A DNA stretch of 64,000 nucleotides from a bacterium SCSIO 12827 (GCA_024397995.1 CP073746.1:3088501-3152500); one strand, 5' to 3'; counted from the stretch's first letter, positions 31,334 through 40,955 are shown. Program-made: numbers and translations. Notes: generated by a model not told the origin, from the letters alone.

Positions 31334-33784
31334 ATGACTAAGAAACTCGTCGTCATCGGCAACGGCATGGCGCCGGGGCGGGTGCTCGACCATTTGTTCG
31401 ACAAGGCCCCCGACGCCTATCAGGTGACGATCTTCAACGCCGAACCCCGCGTCAACTATGATCGCATCATGCTGTCGCCGGTGCTGTCCGGGGAAAAGGC
31501 CTATGAGGACATCATCATTCATGACGACGCCTGGTACGAAAGCCATGGTGTGACCCTGCATAAGGGCAAGAAGGTCATGGAGATCGACCGCGCCGACCGC
31601 AAGGTCATCGCCGCCGACGGCACGGTGGCGGAATACGACAAGCTGCTGATCGCCACGGGATCGTCCCCCTTCGTCATTCCCGTGCCGGGCAAGGACCTGG
31701 CCGGCGTCGTCACTTACCGCGATCTGGACGATGTCGACGCCATGCTGGACGCCGCCAAGTCCGGCGGCCATGCGGTGGTGATCGGCGGCGGGTTGCTGGG
31801 GCTGGAGGCCGCCTACGGTCTGAAGCGCCAAGGCATGGACGTCACGGTCCTGCACCTGATGCCGACGCTGATGGAACGGCAGTTGGACCCCAGCGCCGGA
31901 TACCTTCTGGAAAAGGCGCTGATCGACCGCGACATCAAGATCATCACCCGCGCCAATACCAAGGAAATCACCGGCCGTGACGGCAAAGTCGCGGGCGTGG
32001 TGCTGGAAGACGGTACGGAGCTTCCCGCCAACATCGTGGTCATGGCCGTGGGCATCCGGCCCAGCGCCCAGTTGGCCGACGACGCGGGGTTGGAGGTCGG
32101 GCGCGGCATTCTGGTCGACGATCATCTGGTGACCTCCGATCCGGACATCCTGGCCGTCGGTGAATGCGTCGAACACCGAGGGCAATGCTACGGCCTGGTC
32201 GCCCCCCTCTACGACATGGCCAAGGTCATCGCCGCCAACCTTGCCGGGGACGCGGAGCCGGAATACACGGGCTCGGTCACCGCGACAAAGCTGAAGGTCA
32301 CGGGGATAGATTTGTATTCGGCGGGCGACTTCGCCGAGGCCGAGGATCGCGAGGAGATCGTCCTGCGCGACGCCGCCGGCGGCGTCTACAAGCGTCTGGT
32401 GCTGAAGGACAACAAGATCATCGGCGCGGTTCTGTACGGCGACACGGCCGACGGGGCCTGGTTCTTCGACATGCTGAAGAAAGGCACGGACATTTCCGAC
32501 CTGCGGGAAACCCTGATCTTCGGCCAGGCCTATGCGGGGGGCGCCCCGCTGGACCCTACGGCGGCCGTTGCAGCCTTACCGGATGACGCGGAAATCTGCG
32601 GCTGCAACGGCGTGTGCAAGGGGGCCATCGTCCAGGCCATCACGGAAAAAGGCCTGACCGGCATCGACGGCGTGCGCGCCCATACCAAGGCGTCCGGCAG
32701 CTGCGGCACCTGCACGGGGCTGGTCGAACAGTTGTTGAAGGTCACCCTGGGCGACGCCTTCCAGCCCGATGCCGTGCAGCCCATGTGCGGCTGCACGGAT
32801 CTGGGTCACGACGACGTGCGGCGGCTGATCGTCGCCCAAGAACTGAAATCCATCCCGGCCGTCATGCAGGAACTGAACTGGAAGACGTCCTGCGGCTGCG
32901 CCAAGTGCCGCCCGGCCTTGAATTATTATCTGCTGGCAACCTGGCCCGGGGAATACGTGGACGACAAGCAATCCCGCTTCATCAACGAACGGGTTCACGC
33001 CAATATTCAGAAAGACGGCACCTATTCCGTGGTGCCGCGCATGTGGGGCGGCATCACCACGCCGGACGAACTGCGCGCCATCGCCGACGTAGCCGACAAG
33101 TTCCAGATTCCGACGGTCAAGGTCACCGGCGGCCAGCGCATCGACCTTCTGGGCGTCAAGAAGGAAGACCTGCCCGCCGTCTGGGCAGACCTGAACGCGG
33201 CGGGCATGGTCTCGGGACATGCCTACGGCAAATCTCTGCGCACGGTGAAGACCTGCGTCGGCACGGACTGGTGCCGTTTCGGGACCCAGGATTCCACCGG
33301 CCTCGGCATCAAGCTTGAGAAGTTCATGTGGGGCTCTTGGACGCCGCACAAGGTCAAGCTCGGCGTATCCGGCTGTCCGCGCAATTGTGCCGAAGCGACC
33401 TGCAAGGACATCGGCGTTGTCTGCGTCGACAGTGGCTATGAAATTCACTTCGCCGGGGCCGCCGGCATGCATGTGAAGGGCACGGAGCTTCTGTGCACCG
33501 TCGCGACCGAGACGGAGGTTCTGGAATACATCGGCGCGCTCACTCAGCTCTACCGCGAACAGGGCCGCTATCTGGAACGCATCTACAAATGGGCAGACCG
33601 GGTCGGCCTGGACGTCGCCCGTGAGCAGGTGGTGGAGAACGCAGCGCGGCGCAAGGAGCTCAACGCCCGCTTCGTCTATTCACAGCAGTTCATGCAGAAC
33701 GACCCCTGGGCCGAGCGAGCCCAGGGCAAGGACGCGGAAGAATTCACCTCCTTCCGTCTTGGGCATTTAGGGAAAGTGGCGTGA
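31334..33784 (+). CDS. nirB: NADH-nitrite reductase large subunit NirB
   Basis: An 816-residue assimilatory nitrite reductase that makes ammonium from nitrite in the cytoplasm. It has FAD/NADH domains (VVIGNGMAPGRVLDHL, VVIGGGLLGLEAAYGL), two BFD-like [2Fe-2S] stretches (CGCNGVCKG...CGTC and CGCTDLGHD...SCGCAKC), and a C-terminal sirohaem/[4Fe-4S] domain with TCVGTDWCRFGTQDST and SGCPRNCAEA, giving the four cluster Cys residues. Length and order are standard. It overlaps nirD by one base (TGATG). Sirohaem would come from the cysG gene at the operon end. Confidence 0.96.
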   Translation: MTKKLVVIGNGMAPGRVLDHLFDKAPDAYQVTIFNAEPRVNYDRIMLSPVLSGEKAYEDIIIHDDAWYESHGVTLHKGKKVMEIDRADRKVIAADGTVAEYDKLLIATGSSPFVIPVPGKDLAGVVTYRDLDDVDAMLDAAKSGGHAVVIGGGLLGLEAAYGLKRQGMDVTVLHLMPTLMERQLDPSAGYLLEKALIDRDIKIITRANTKEITGRDGKVAGVVLEDGTELPANIVVMAVGIRPSAQLADDAGLEVGRGILVDDHLVTSDPDILAVGECVEHRGQCYGLVAPLYDMAKVIAANLAGDAEPEYTGSVTATKLKVTGIDLYSAGDFAEAEDREEIVLRDAAGGVYKRLVLKDNKIIGAVLYGDTADGAWFFDMLKKGTDISDLRETLIFGQAYAGGAPLDPTAAVAALPDDAEICGCNGVCKGAIVQAITEKGLTGIDGVRAHTKASGSCGTCTGLVEQLLKVTLGDAFQPDAVQPMCGCTDLGHDDVRRLIVAQELKSIPAVMQELNWKTSCGCAKCRPALNYYLLATWPGEYVDDKQSRFINERVHANIQKDGTYSVVPRMWGGITTPDELRAIADVADKFQIPTVKVTGGQRIDLLGVKKEDLPAVWADLNAAGMVSGHAYGKSLRTVKTCVGTDWCRFGTQDSTGLGIKLEKFMWGSWTPHKVKLGVSGCPRNCAEATCKDIGVVCVDSGYEIHFAGAAGMHVKGTELLCTVATETEVLEYIGALTQLYREQGRYLERIYKWADRVGLDVAREQVVENAARRKELNARFVYSQQFMQNDPWAERAQGKDAEEFTSFRLGHLGKVA

Positions 33785-34131
33785 TGAACGACATGAGCAT
33801 GAAAACGAAAACACAGGTCTGGATTGAAATCTGCCGACTGGAAGACATCCCACCGCAGGGGGCGCGCGTCATCCGGGCGACGCTTGGTTGCGTCGCTCTG
33901 TTCCGCACGGCGACGGACAAGGTCTTCGCGCTGGAAGACCGCTGTCCGCACAAGGGTGGGCCGCTCAGCCAGGGCATCGTGCACGAGACCGGCGTGACCT
34001 GCCCGATGCATAACTGGGTCATCGACCTGGAAACCGGCCGCGCCAAGGCACCGGACGAAGGGCGCGTGCGCACCTTCCCCGTCGAGGTGCGCGACGGCAC
34101 GGTCCTTATCGACCGGGCATTGCTGGCATAG
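33784..34131 (+). CDS. nirD: NADH-nitrite reductase small subunit NirD (Rieske)
   Basis: A 115-residue Rieske-type small subunit of assimilatory nitrite reductase. It has the Rieske [2Fe-2S] motifs CPHKGGPLSQG and CPMHNWVIDLETG. It starts with ATG 33784, which shares its A with the nirB stop, so translation is coupled. It is followed by nasA after 15 bases with a GGAGG-type ribosome site. It should assist electron delivery to the NirB sirohaem. Confidence 0.93.
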   Translation: MNDMSMKTKTQVWIEICRLEDIPPQGARVIRATLGCVALFRTATDKVFALEDRCPHKGGPLSQGIVHETGVTCPMHNWVIDLETGRAKAPDEGRVRTFPVEVRDGTVLIDRALLA

Positions 34132-34146
34132 GGAGGAGCTGAACGC

Positions 34147-36840
34147 ATGACCGACGGCACGGCGGAAACGAACGCGACCTGCACGGCAACCACCTGCCCC
34201 TATTGCGGGGTCGGCTGCGGCGTCAAGGCCACCGTGGGCGCCGACGGTGCCGTCGCCATCGCCGGTGACCCCGACCACCCCGCCAATTTCGGGCGGCTCT
34301 GTTCCAAGGGCACCAATCTGGGTCAGACGCTGTCCTACGACGACCGATTGCTGCACCCGGAGATCGGGGGGCGTCAGGCATCTTGGGACGCTGCCCTGGA
34401 TCTTGTCGCCTCCCGGTTCCGCTCCGCGATTGATGAATTCGGCCCCGATTCCGTTGCCTTCTATGTTTCGGGCCAACTGCTGACCGAGGACTATTACGTC
34501 GCCAACAAGCTGATGAAAGGGTTTATCGGCTCGGGCAACATCGACACCAATTCCAGACTTTGCATGGCGTCCTCGGTCGCCGGACACAAGCGGGCGTTCG
34601 GCACGGACACGGTACCGGGGCTGTACGAAGACTTGGAGCAGTCGGACCTTGTGGTCATGGTCGGCTCCAACCTGGCCTGGTGCCATCCGGTGCTCTACCA
34701 ACGCCTACAGGCGGCGCGAAAAGAACGCGGCACCCGCGTCGTCGTCATCGATCCCCGGCGCACGGCGACGGCGGAAACCGCCGACATGCACCTGGCCCTC
34801 CGGCCGGGATCGGACGTCGCCCTGTTCAACGGGCTGCTGGCCTGGTTGGCGCAGAACGGCGGGTTCGACGGCACTTTCATCGCCGACCATACGGCGGGGG
34901 TCACCGCGGCCCTGCGCGCAGCCGAGAGCGCGGACCCGGAATGGGTGGCGGCGCGTTGCAGCCTGCCGCTCGATCAGGTTCTGGCCTTCTACAAGCTGTT
35001 CGTGCGCACGGAGCGCACGGTCACCGTCTACAGCCAGGGGGTCAATCAATCCTCGGCCGGCACGGACAAGGTCAACGTTATCATCAATTGCCATCTGGCG
35101 ACGGGCCGCATCGGCCGGCCCGGCATGGGGCCGTTTTCCGTGACCGGGCAGCCCAATGCCATGGGCGGGCGGGAAACAGGAGGTCTCGCCAACCAACTGG
35201 CCTGCCATCTGGAACTGGACGACCCATCCCATCGTGACCTGGTGCAGGGTTTCTGGGGCAGCCCGGTGATCGCCGAGGCGGCGGGGTTCAAGGCCGTCGA
35301 CATGTTCGACGCCGTCGCTAACGGACGGATCAAAGCACTGTGGGTCATGGCGACCAATCCCGCGGTCAGCCTGCCGGACGCCGACCGGGTACGCGATGCC
35401 ATCAAGGCCTGCCCCTTCGTCGCCGTGTCGGACGTGACGCGGGATACGGACACGGCGGCCCTGGCCCATGTCCTTCTGCCGGCCCAGGCCTGGGGCGAGA
35501 AGGAAGGCACGGTGACAAATTCGGAGCGCCGGATTTCCAGGCAGCGCGCGTTCCTGACAATTCCGGAGGACGTGCGCGCCGACTGGTGGATGATTTCCCA
35601 AGTCGCAGCCCGCCTGGGGCACGGCGACGCCTTCGATTATGCCCGCCCGGCCGATATCTTTCGCGAATACGCGGCCCTGACTGTCCGTGCCAACGCGGCG
35701 CTCGCGCGCGATCTCGACATCGGCGCCATGGCGGCGATCGACGATGGGGCCTATGATGCGCTGTCGCCGACCTTGTGGCCGCAGCGGGCCGAAGGGGTGT
35801 CCGAAGACCGCTTTTTCGCCGACGGCGGATTTTTCACGAATGACGGTCGCGGACGCTTCATCGCCGTCACCGACCGCGTCTCGGCCACGGCGACGGACAT
35901 CGCTTATCCGCTTATTCTCAACACCGGTCGTATTCGCGATCAATGGCACACCATGACCCGCACGGGCCTGTCGCCGGCCCTATCGCAGCATCTGGCCGAG
36001 CCGTTCCTGGAAATCGCGCCCGAGGATGCGGAACGCCTGGGCCTCGGCCCGGCCATGCTGGCCCGAGTGACGAGCCCTCAGGGCGAATGCCTGGTGCGCG
36101 CCCTGATCACCCGACGCGTCAAATCCGGGCAGGTCTTCATGCCCATGCATTGGAACGACCAATGGTCAGGCAAGGCGCGGGCCGACGCCCTGGTGGCGTC
36201 CCATGTCGACCCCGTGTCCGGCCAGCCGGAAGCGAAATACACGCCGGTCAGCGTCACACCCTTCGCCGCCGGGTTCTATGGTTTCGCCGTCACAGACCGA
36301 CGGCCCGACCCGGCGGGTGCCGACTACTGGGCCCTGGCCCGGGCCGAGGGCGGCTGGCGCCTGGAATTGGCGGGCGCCACGGCTCCCGAAGACTGGGCGG
36401 TTTGGGCGGCGGCGGTTCTGGGGTTTGAGGCAACAGACGACACCATCCGCGTGATGGCGAGCGAGGACCGAGCCGCCGGCGGTTATCGTATGGCCGCCTT
36501 CCGAGGTGTCGATCTGGTCGGCGCGCTGTTCGCAGCCAAAGACCCCGTTGCCGTCGACCGCGCCTGGCTGACCGGAAAGCTGACGGAAAATGTCGCCACC
36601 CTGCCAGAGCGGATCGCGATCCTGGCCGGACGTCGCGCCGCCGACAAGAACGATCCCGGCGCCATCGTCTGCACCTGCATGTTCGTCGGCGCCAACGACA
36701 TCCGCCGCGCCATCCTCGACCAGGGGTGCACCACGGTCGAGGCCGTCGGGGCCTGCACGGGGGCCGGCATCACCTGCGGGTCCTGCCGCCCGGAAATCGA
36801 AGTCCTGATTGCCGATGCCGAACTTAGGGAGGCAAGCTGA
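34147..36840 (+). CDS. nasA: Assimilatory nitrate reductase catalytic subunit NasA
   Basis: An 897-residue molybdopterin enzyme. The N-terminal [4Fe-4S] site is TTCPYCGVGCGV...GRLCSKG (residues about 15-60). Molybdopterin-binding motifs follow (NSRLCMASSVAGHKRAFG; QGVNQSSAGTDKVN; GTVTNSERRISRQR). A C-terminal molybdopterin-binding domain is followed by a BFD-like [2Fe-2S] domain (IVCTCMFVGANDIRR...TCGSCRPEIE), typical of NasA and absent in NapA. It lacks a signal peptide, so it is cytoplasmic. It reduces nitrate to nitrite for NirBD. No NasB partner is present; the fused flavoprotein at the operon start could supply electrons. No nitrate transporter gene is in the operon. Confidence 0.95.
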   Translation: MTDGTAETNATCTATTCPYCGVGCGVKATVGADGAVAIAGDPDHPANFGRLCSKGTNLGQTLSYDDRLLHPEIGGRQASWDAALDLVASRFRSAIDEFGPDSVAFYVSGQLLTEDYYVANKLMKGFIGSGNIDTNSRLCMASSVAGHKRAFGTDTVPGLYEDLEQSDLVVMVGSNLAWCHPVLYQRLQAARKERGTRVVVIDPRRTATAETADMHLALRPGSDVALFNGLLAWLAQNGGFDGTFIADHTAGVTAALRAAESADPEWVAARCSLPLDQVLAFYKLFVRTERTVTVYSQGVNQSSAGTDKVNVIINCHLATGRIGRPGMGPFSVTGQPNAMGGRETGGLANQLACHLELDDPSHRDLVQGFWGSPVIAEAAGFKAVDMFDAVANGRIKALWVMATNPAVSLPDADRVRDAIKACPFVAVSDVTRDTDTAALAHVLLPAQAWGEKEGTVTNSERRISRQRAFLTIPEDVRADWWMISQVAARLGHGDAFDYARPADIFREYAALTVRANAALARDLDIGAMAAIDDGAYDALSPTLWPQRAEGVSEDRFFADGGFFTNDGRGRFIAVTDRVSATATDIAYPLILNTGRIRDQWHTMTRTGLSPALSQHLAEPFLEIAPEDAERLGLGPAMLARVTSPQGECLVRALITRRVKSGQVFMPMHWNDQWSGKARADALVASHVDPVSGQPEAKYTPVSVTPFAAGFYGFAVTDRRPDPAGADYWALARAEGGWRLELAGATAPEDWAVWAAAVLGFEATDDTIRVMASEDRAAGGYRMAAFRGVDLVGALFAAKDPVAVDRAWLTGKLTENVATLPERIAILAGRRAADKNDPGAIVCTCMFVGANDIRRAILDQGCTTVEAVGACTGAGITCGSCRPEIEVLIADAELREAS

Positions 36841-36841
36841 C

Positions 36842-38230
36842 ATGCCGAGACAGCCAGAGGAACGCATACCCGACGCCATGGCGGACCTCGCCGTGCTGCC
36901 CTTGTTCCATGACCTGAAGGGCCGGCACGTCGTCGTCTGGGGGGCGACGGATGCCGCCGGCTGGAAGTCCGAACTTATGAGCGCCGCCGGGGCTGCCGTC
37001 ACGCGGATTACGGATAACCGTCCCTGGGGCGCGAGGGACCTTTCAGGATGCGCGCTGGCCGTCGCCGACGCAGAAGACGACGATCAGGCTGCCGGCCTTG
37101 CCGCCGCCGCACGGGCGGCGGGGGTGCCGGTCAACATCATCGACCGTCCGGCCCATTGCGATTTTTCCTTCGGCGCCATCGTCAACCGTTCGCCAGTGGT
37201 GATCGGCATCTCCACCGCCGGGGCCGCCCCCGTGCTGGGGCAGGCGATCCGCCGGCGCATCGAAACCCTGCTGCCGCCGGGCATCGCCCGTTGGGCCGCG
37301 GCAGCACAAGGCCTTCGCGACCGGGTTCGCACCCTGATACCAGAAGCCTCCCGCCGACGCCTGTTCTGGCGGGCCCAGGCGGAACGTGCCTTTGCAGAAC
37401 CGGACCATCCGGCACCGGAAACCCTCATGGATCCGGGCAACCTGACGATCCGCGTCGCCGGCAACGGCGGCCGGGTAACCCTGGTCGGCGCCGGGCCCGG
37501 CGATGCCGAACTGTTGACTTTGAAGGCCGTGCGGGCGCTCCAGGCCGCCGACGTGATCCTGTACGACGATCTGGTATCCGATGACGTGCTGGAATTGGCA
37601 CGGCGCGAGGCCAAGCGCCTTCTGGTCGGCACGCGCGGCAATCGCCCGTCCTGCCGTCAGGAAGACATCAACGCCCTGATGGTGAAGCTGGCCGGCCAGG
37701 GCAAGCAAGTCGTGCGCCTGAAGTCAGGCGATCCCATGATCTTTGGCCATGCCGGCGAGGAAATCGCGGAACTCAAAGCCCGTGGGATCGCCGTCGACGT
37801 GGTGCCCGGCATCACGGCGGCGCTGGCCGCGGCGGCGACGCTTGGCGTGTCGCTGACCCATCGGGACCATGCACGATCCGTCCGTTTCGTCACCGGCCAC
37901 GGCCATGCCGGCGGCCTGCCGGACGATCTTGACTGGCCCGGGCTGAGTGATCCCGGCACGACCCTGCTGGTCTATATGGGAAGACGCACGGCGGGGCAGT
38001 TCTCCCGCCGGCTGATCGAACACGGCCGCGCCCCATCAACGCCGGTGGTCGCGGTCGCAGAGGCCAGCCGCGCCGGTGAAATACGGACCGTGACCACGCT
38101 GGGAAAGCTCGTCGCGCAGCCGCTCAAGGAAATCGATGGACCGGTCATGTTCGGAATTGGGGAAGTGTTTTCAGATCTGGATACCGCGGGCCTGGCGGCA
38201 AATTCCGGTTTGCAGCGTGAGATCCTGTAA
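36842..38230 (+). CDS. cysG: Sirohaem synthase CysG
   Basis: A 462-residue sirohaem synthase. The N-terminal dehydrogenase/ferrochelatase part (residues about 20-220, with RHVVVWGATDAAGWKSELM and ...NRSPVVIGISTAGAAPVLGQAIRRRIE) resembles Met8/CysG-A. The C-terminal part (about 220-455) is uroporphyrinogen III methyltransferase: VTLVGAGPGDAELLTLKAVRALQAADVILYDDLV, VRLKSGDPMIFGHAGEE, VPGITAALAAAA. It supplies sirohaem for NirB. The N-terminal NAD site is weak (GATDA instead of GGGxVA), so ferrochelatase function may be altered. ATG 36842 has a GGGAGG ribosome site. It ends the operon. Confidence 0.88.
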   Translation: MPRQPEERIPDAMADLAVLPLFHDLKGRHVVVWGATDAAGWKSELMSAAGAAVTRITDNRPWGARDLSGCALAVADAEDDDQAAGLAAAARAAGVPVNIIDRPAHCDFSFGAIVNRSPVVIGISTAGAAPVLGQAIRRRIETLLPPGIARWAAAAQGLRDRVRTLIPEASRRRLFWRAQAERAFAEPDHPAPETLMDPGNLTIRVAGNGGRVTLVGAGPGDAELLTLKAVRALQAADVILYDDLVSDDVLELARREAKRLLVGTRGNRPSCRQEDINALMVKLAGQGKQVVRLKSGDPMIFGHAGEEIAELKARGIAVDVVPGITAALAAAATLGVSLTHRDHARSVRFVTGHGHAGGLPDDLDWPGLSDPGTTLLVYMGRRTAGQFSRRLIEHGRAPSTPVVAVAEASRAGEIRTVTTLGKLVAQPLKEIDGPVMFGIGEVFSDLDTAGLAANSGLQREIL

Positions 38231-38315
38231 CGCGGTTTCTCTCCGCGGCGGGCAGCAAGCAGAAAGGCTGCCCAAGATCGCCACGGCCACCGAGTATGGA
38301 GGAAGCGCAGGCCGC

Positions 38316-39320
38316 TCAAGCCCTCAAAACGCCAATTGGATATCTGATCTGCCGCACACCCTCGTCAAGCGCGGCGACGTGGTGACACCAGGTTTCATTG
38401 GGCCATCGGTATTCCACAAGACCCTGAGCCGGCCAATAGACGGAGGTGTAGAGTGTTCCAAAGCCTCGGTCATAGGCCATCGAATACAACGGCGGTTTTT
38501 GGAATGCGCCGATAAAGCGGTCCGCCGGCTCGTCATGCAGGGTCAGGCGGTGCAACAGAAACCGTTCGCGTTCCACCGTCGCCGTGGCCCGCGCATGGCG
38601 GTGCCATTCCACCTGTTCCTGATGATTGGTCGCGACACGGGAATCCGTGATGACGCATCCCCGATCCGGTGACAGATAGGCCGTCAGATGGCGTCCCTTG
38701 CGGTCGACGACGGTGACGTTATAGGCCATATGACAGGGAATGCGTTTGAGCGCCTTTACCGCCTCGGCGGTCGTCCGACAAAATTCCAAGATATAGCGAA
38801 TGATCAAGGGAACGCCGAACCCTTCCCCAACAATGGTTCTGCCGCCAAACGTCAAGGAAACGGCCAAGCCCGCCTCGTTCATGCCGTCGACCATTCCGAA
38901 CAGGCCATCCGACATCCCCATAACCCATTGCCGGTTCCAACGTGTGCCGAGAATGACGCCGTCGCACAATTGTGGTGGATAATCGTAGTTGCGGACCAGA
39001 AGCGGTTCCGCGCCGAGCCAGACAGCCTGAGAGCATCCCGACAAATATGGCGGCGGGCAGTAGAAGCTGAGAAACCGGGCCGCCGTATCACCACCGCCGG
39101 CGAGATCAACCAGCGCTTCATAGGTCGGCACCAATTCAGGCATGTGACTTTTCAGCGCCCGGAGGCCGGCCAGATAGGTCTGCCGCGCCTCGATCCCCTC
39201 CGACAGGAACCACCGTTCATAAGCAGGCCAGTGCCGCTGAAAAAGCGCGCGCCATTTGTCCCCGGGCTTCTTTTCCGAGACCGCTTGGAACGTCAGTAAG
39301 GTGCTTTCCGGCAGCAGAAT
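38316..39320 (-). CDS. C45-family acyltransferase/hydrolase, N-terminal-nucleophile type, with apparent non-ATG start
   Basis: A protein of about 334 residues of the C45 (isopenicillin N acyltransferase-like) family. It contains the self-cleavage/nucleophile site (YLSGCSQAVW) and the NYDYP motif. The first ATG (39143) would cut off the family's N-terminus. Between it and the preceding stop, 63 sense codons read like real C45 sequence (GDKWRALFQRHWPAYERW). No ATG, GTG or TTG lies in that stretch. The best candidates are ATT 39320 or CTG 39317, four to seven bases after AAGGAAG. The stop of the ATP-grasp gene is in the same frame, directly upstream, so readthrough is another option. Sequencing error cannot be excluded. 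It would acylate or hydrolyse an amide in a five-gene operon. Confidence 0.75.
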   Translation of the reverse strand: MLLPESTLLTFQAVSEKKPGDKWRALFQRHWPAYERWFLSEGIEARQTYLAGLRALKSHMPELVPTYEALVDLAGGGDTAARFLSFYCPPPYLSGCSQAVWLGAEPLLVRNYDYPPQLCDGVILGTRWNRQWVMGMSDGLFGMVDGMNEAGLAVSLTFGGRTIVGEGFGVPLIIRYILEFCRTTAEAVKALKRIPCHMAYNVTVVDRKGRHLTAYLSPDRGCVITDSRVATNHQEQVEWHRHARATATVERERFLLHRLTLHDEPADRFIGAFQKPPLYSMAYDRGFGTLYTSVYWPAQGLVEYRWPNETWCHHVAALDEGVRQIRYPIGVLRA

Positions 39321-39332
39321 CCCGCTTCCTTG

Positions 39333-40955
39333 TCAGAGAATCTTGAACGCTGGCGCCTCTGCCGCCACGGGCGGGACCGACGGCAGCGGCCGCGCTTTGT
39401 ACTGCGACTTGATCCCCTTGATCCAGGCCTTGGCGCGGCGGGTCAGACGGAACTTGTCGTCCATGGCCCGACCGCGGGTGATGAGAATGCCCAGGTCGGC
39501 ACCTTCGTAGCGGAAATCGCCGACGTTCTGGATGCGCAGGAAAAACGCCTCGTTCTCGTTTTCCACGGCGCGACGGTGATAGTCGAAACGGTCGTAGGTC
39601 AGGCTGCCGTCTTTGTTCAACTGCCAGATGCCGCTTTCCGGCGCCTCGGTGATGAAGTCGACATTGTCTTCCGTATGCTTGATGACCATCTGGCACCAGC
39701 CGTCAATGTTGTCGGGATCGGCCCAGCGGTTATTCAGTTCCTCGACGTCGAGATCGAACTTCACGCCCGAAAATTCCAACAGGTGGAACAGGAAGAGCGG
39801 CGCATCCGCATGGGCGAAGGCCGCATGGTTGGTCATGGAACTGGCCCCCGTGACCCGCGGATTGCATTCGCCTAGATAGATTTCGCCGTTGTCCTGGTCG
39901 ATCAGGAAATCGAGTTCGAAATAGCCGCGATAGCCTTCCTTGACCAATTGGTTGCCGAAATCGAAGGTGTATTTGCGGGCCTTGTCGCGGATCTTTTTCT
40001 CGAATGCGTCGGAAAAGATCTCGTTGCCGCACCAGCCGCCGCGATAAGGCGTCAGTTCTTTGAAGCCGACCAGTTCCGTCATCAGCGGGCCGACGATGGT
40101 GCCGTTCTTGGTCGCGCAGGCCTCGATGGCCGAACCGCGACAATTGATCCGCTTCATGACCTTGATTTCGCCCTGGCCGATGATGTCATGGGCGTGCTTG
40201 TTGAAATCCTTCTCCGACTTGATGAAGAAGGTCGTATGGCCGGAATCGCCGAAGGCCGACTGCAGGACCAAATCGTTGCCGATGGGCTTGGACAGTTTCT
40301 GCAACTCGGCATAGCTCGCGATCTTGCCGAGCACGTTGGGCACGCTGGGCACGCCGGCCTTGTTGCCGATGCGCACGGTTTCGATCTTGTGGTCGATCTT
40401 TTCACGCAGCTTGGCCTTGGGGAACCAGATTTCGATGCCCAGGTCCTTGCACGCTTTTTCGACCCGTTCGTCGAACATCAGGAACACGGCCTTGGGCTTG
40501 CCGCCCTTGGATTTGATGAAGTCGATGACTTCCTTGTGTTCCAGTAGATAGGCGACGATGTCCTCGATGCTTTCGAATTCCGGATGTGCCTGCTCGGTCG
40601 GCACGAAAGTGTTCGGATGGCGGCCGTCATAGCAGTCAATGTAATTGATGTACTTGAAGTTCCGGCACCATTCATCGATGCCCAACAGGTTGAAGTTGGT
40701 CGCCGAGATGAAAAAGATCGGGTCCTCGTTGCGGTGGAAATAGCGCCGGACCTCGGAAATATTCAGAAGATGCTCTTTCGGCTTGCGCACCGCGCGCCGC
40801 TTGGCGGCGGCCTTCTTTGCCGGGGCCTTGCGCGCAGGCGCGGCCTTCTTGGCGATCTTCTTCACCGCGGCTTTCGCAACGGTTTTGGTGGCGGGCTTCT
40901 TGGCGGCACGTTTCTTGGCGGCGGCGGGCTTGCGGGTCACTGGCTTGGCGTTCAT
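39333..40955 (-). CDS. ATP-grasp ligase with histone-H1-like Lys/Ala tail
   Basis: A 540-residue protein. Residues 1-60 are a Lys/Ala/Pro-rich tail (AKKRAAKKPATKTVAKAAVK), like the tails of histone H1 or bacterial Hc1-type proteins. Residues about 65-520 are an ATP-grasp enzyme related to carboxylase/biotin-carboxylase-type ligases: IGNKAGVPSVPNVLG, ATP-binding loop NDLVLQSAFGDSGHTTFFI, and the metal-binding region YFELDFLIDQDNGEIYLGECNPRVTGAS. ATP-grasp enzymes join carboxylates to amines. It follows the decarboxylase gene on the same strand; the decarboxylase product (an amine) is an obvious acceptor. The substrate is unknown. The TGA stop abuts the C45 gene in the same frame. Confidence 0.8.
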   Translation of the reverse strand: MNAKPVTRKPAAAKKRAAKKPATKTVAKAAVKKIAKKAAPARKAPAKKAAAKRRAVRKPKEHLLNISEVRRYFHRNEDPIFFISATNFNLLGIDEWCRNFKYINYIDCYDGRHPNTFVPTEQAHPEFESIEDIVAYLLEHKEVIDFIKSKGGKPKAVFLMFDERVEKACKDLGIEIWFPKAKLREKIDHKIETVRIGNKAGVPSVPNVLGKIASYAELQKLSKPIGNDLVLQSAFGDSGHTTFFIKSEKDFNKHAHDIIGQGEIKVMKRINCRGSAIEACATKNGTIVGPLMTELVGFKELTPYRGGWCGNEIFSDAFEKKIRDKARKYTFDFGNQLVKEGYRGYFELDFLIDQDNGEIYLGECNPRVTGASSMTNHAAFAHADAPLFLFHLLEFSGVKFDLDVEELNNRWADPDNIDGWCQMVIKHTEDNVDFITEAPESGIWQLNKDGSLTYDRFDYHRRAVENENEAFFLRIQNVGDFRYEGADLGILITRGRAMDDKFRLTRRAKAWIKGIKSQYKARPLPSVPPVAAEAPAFKIL

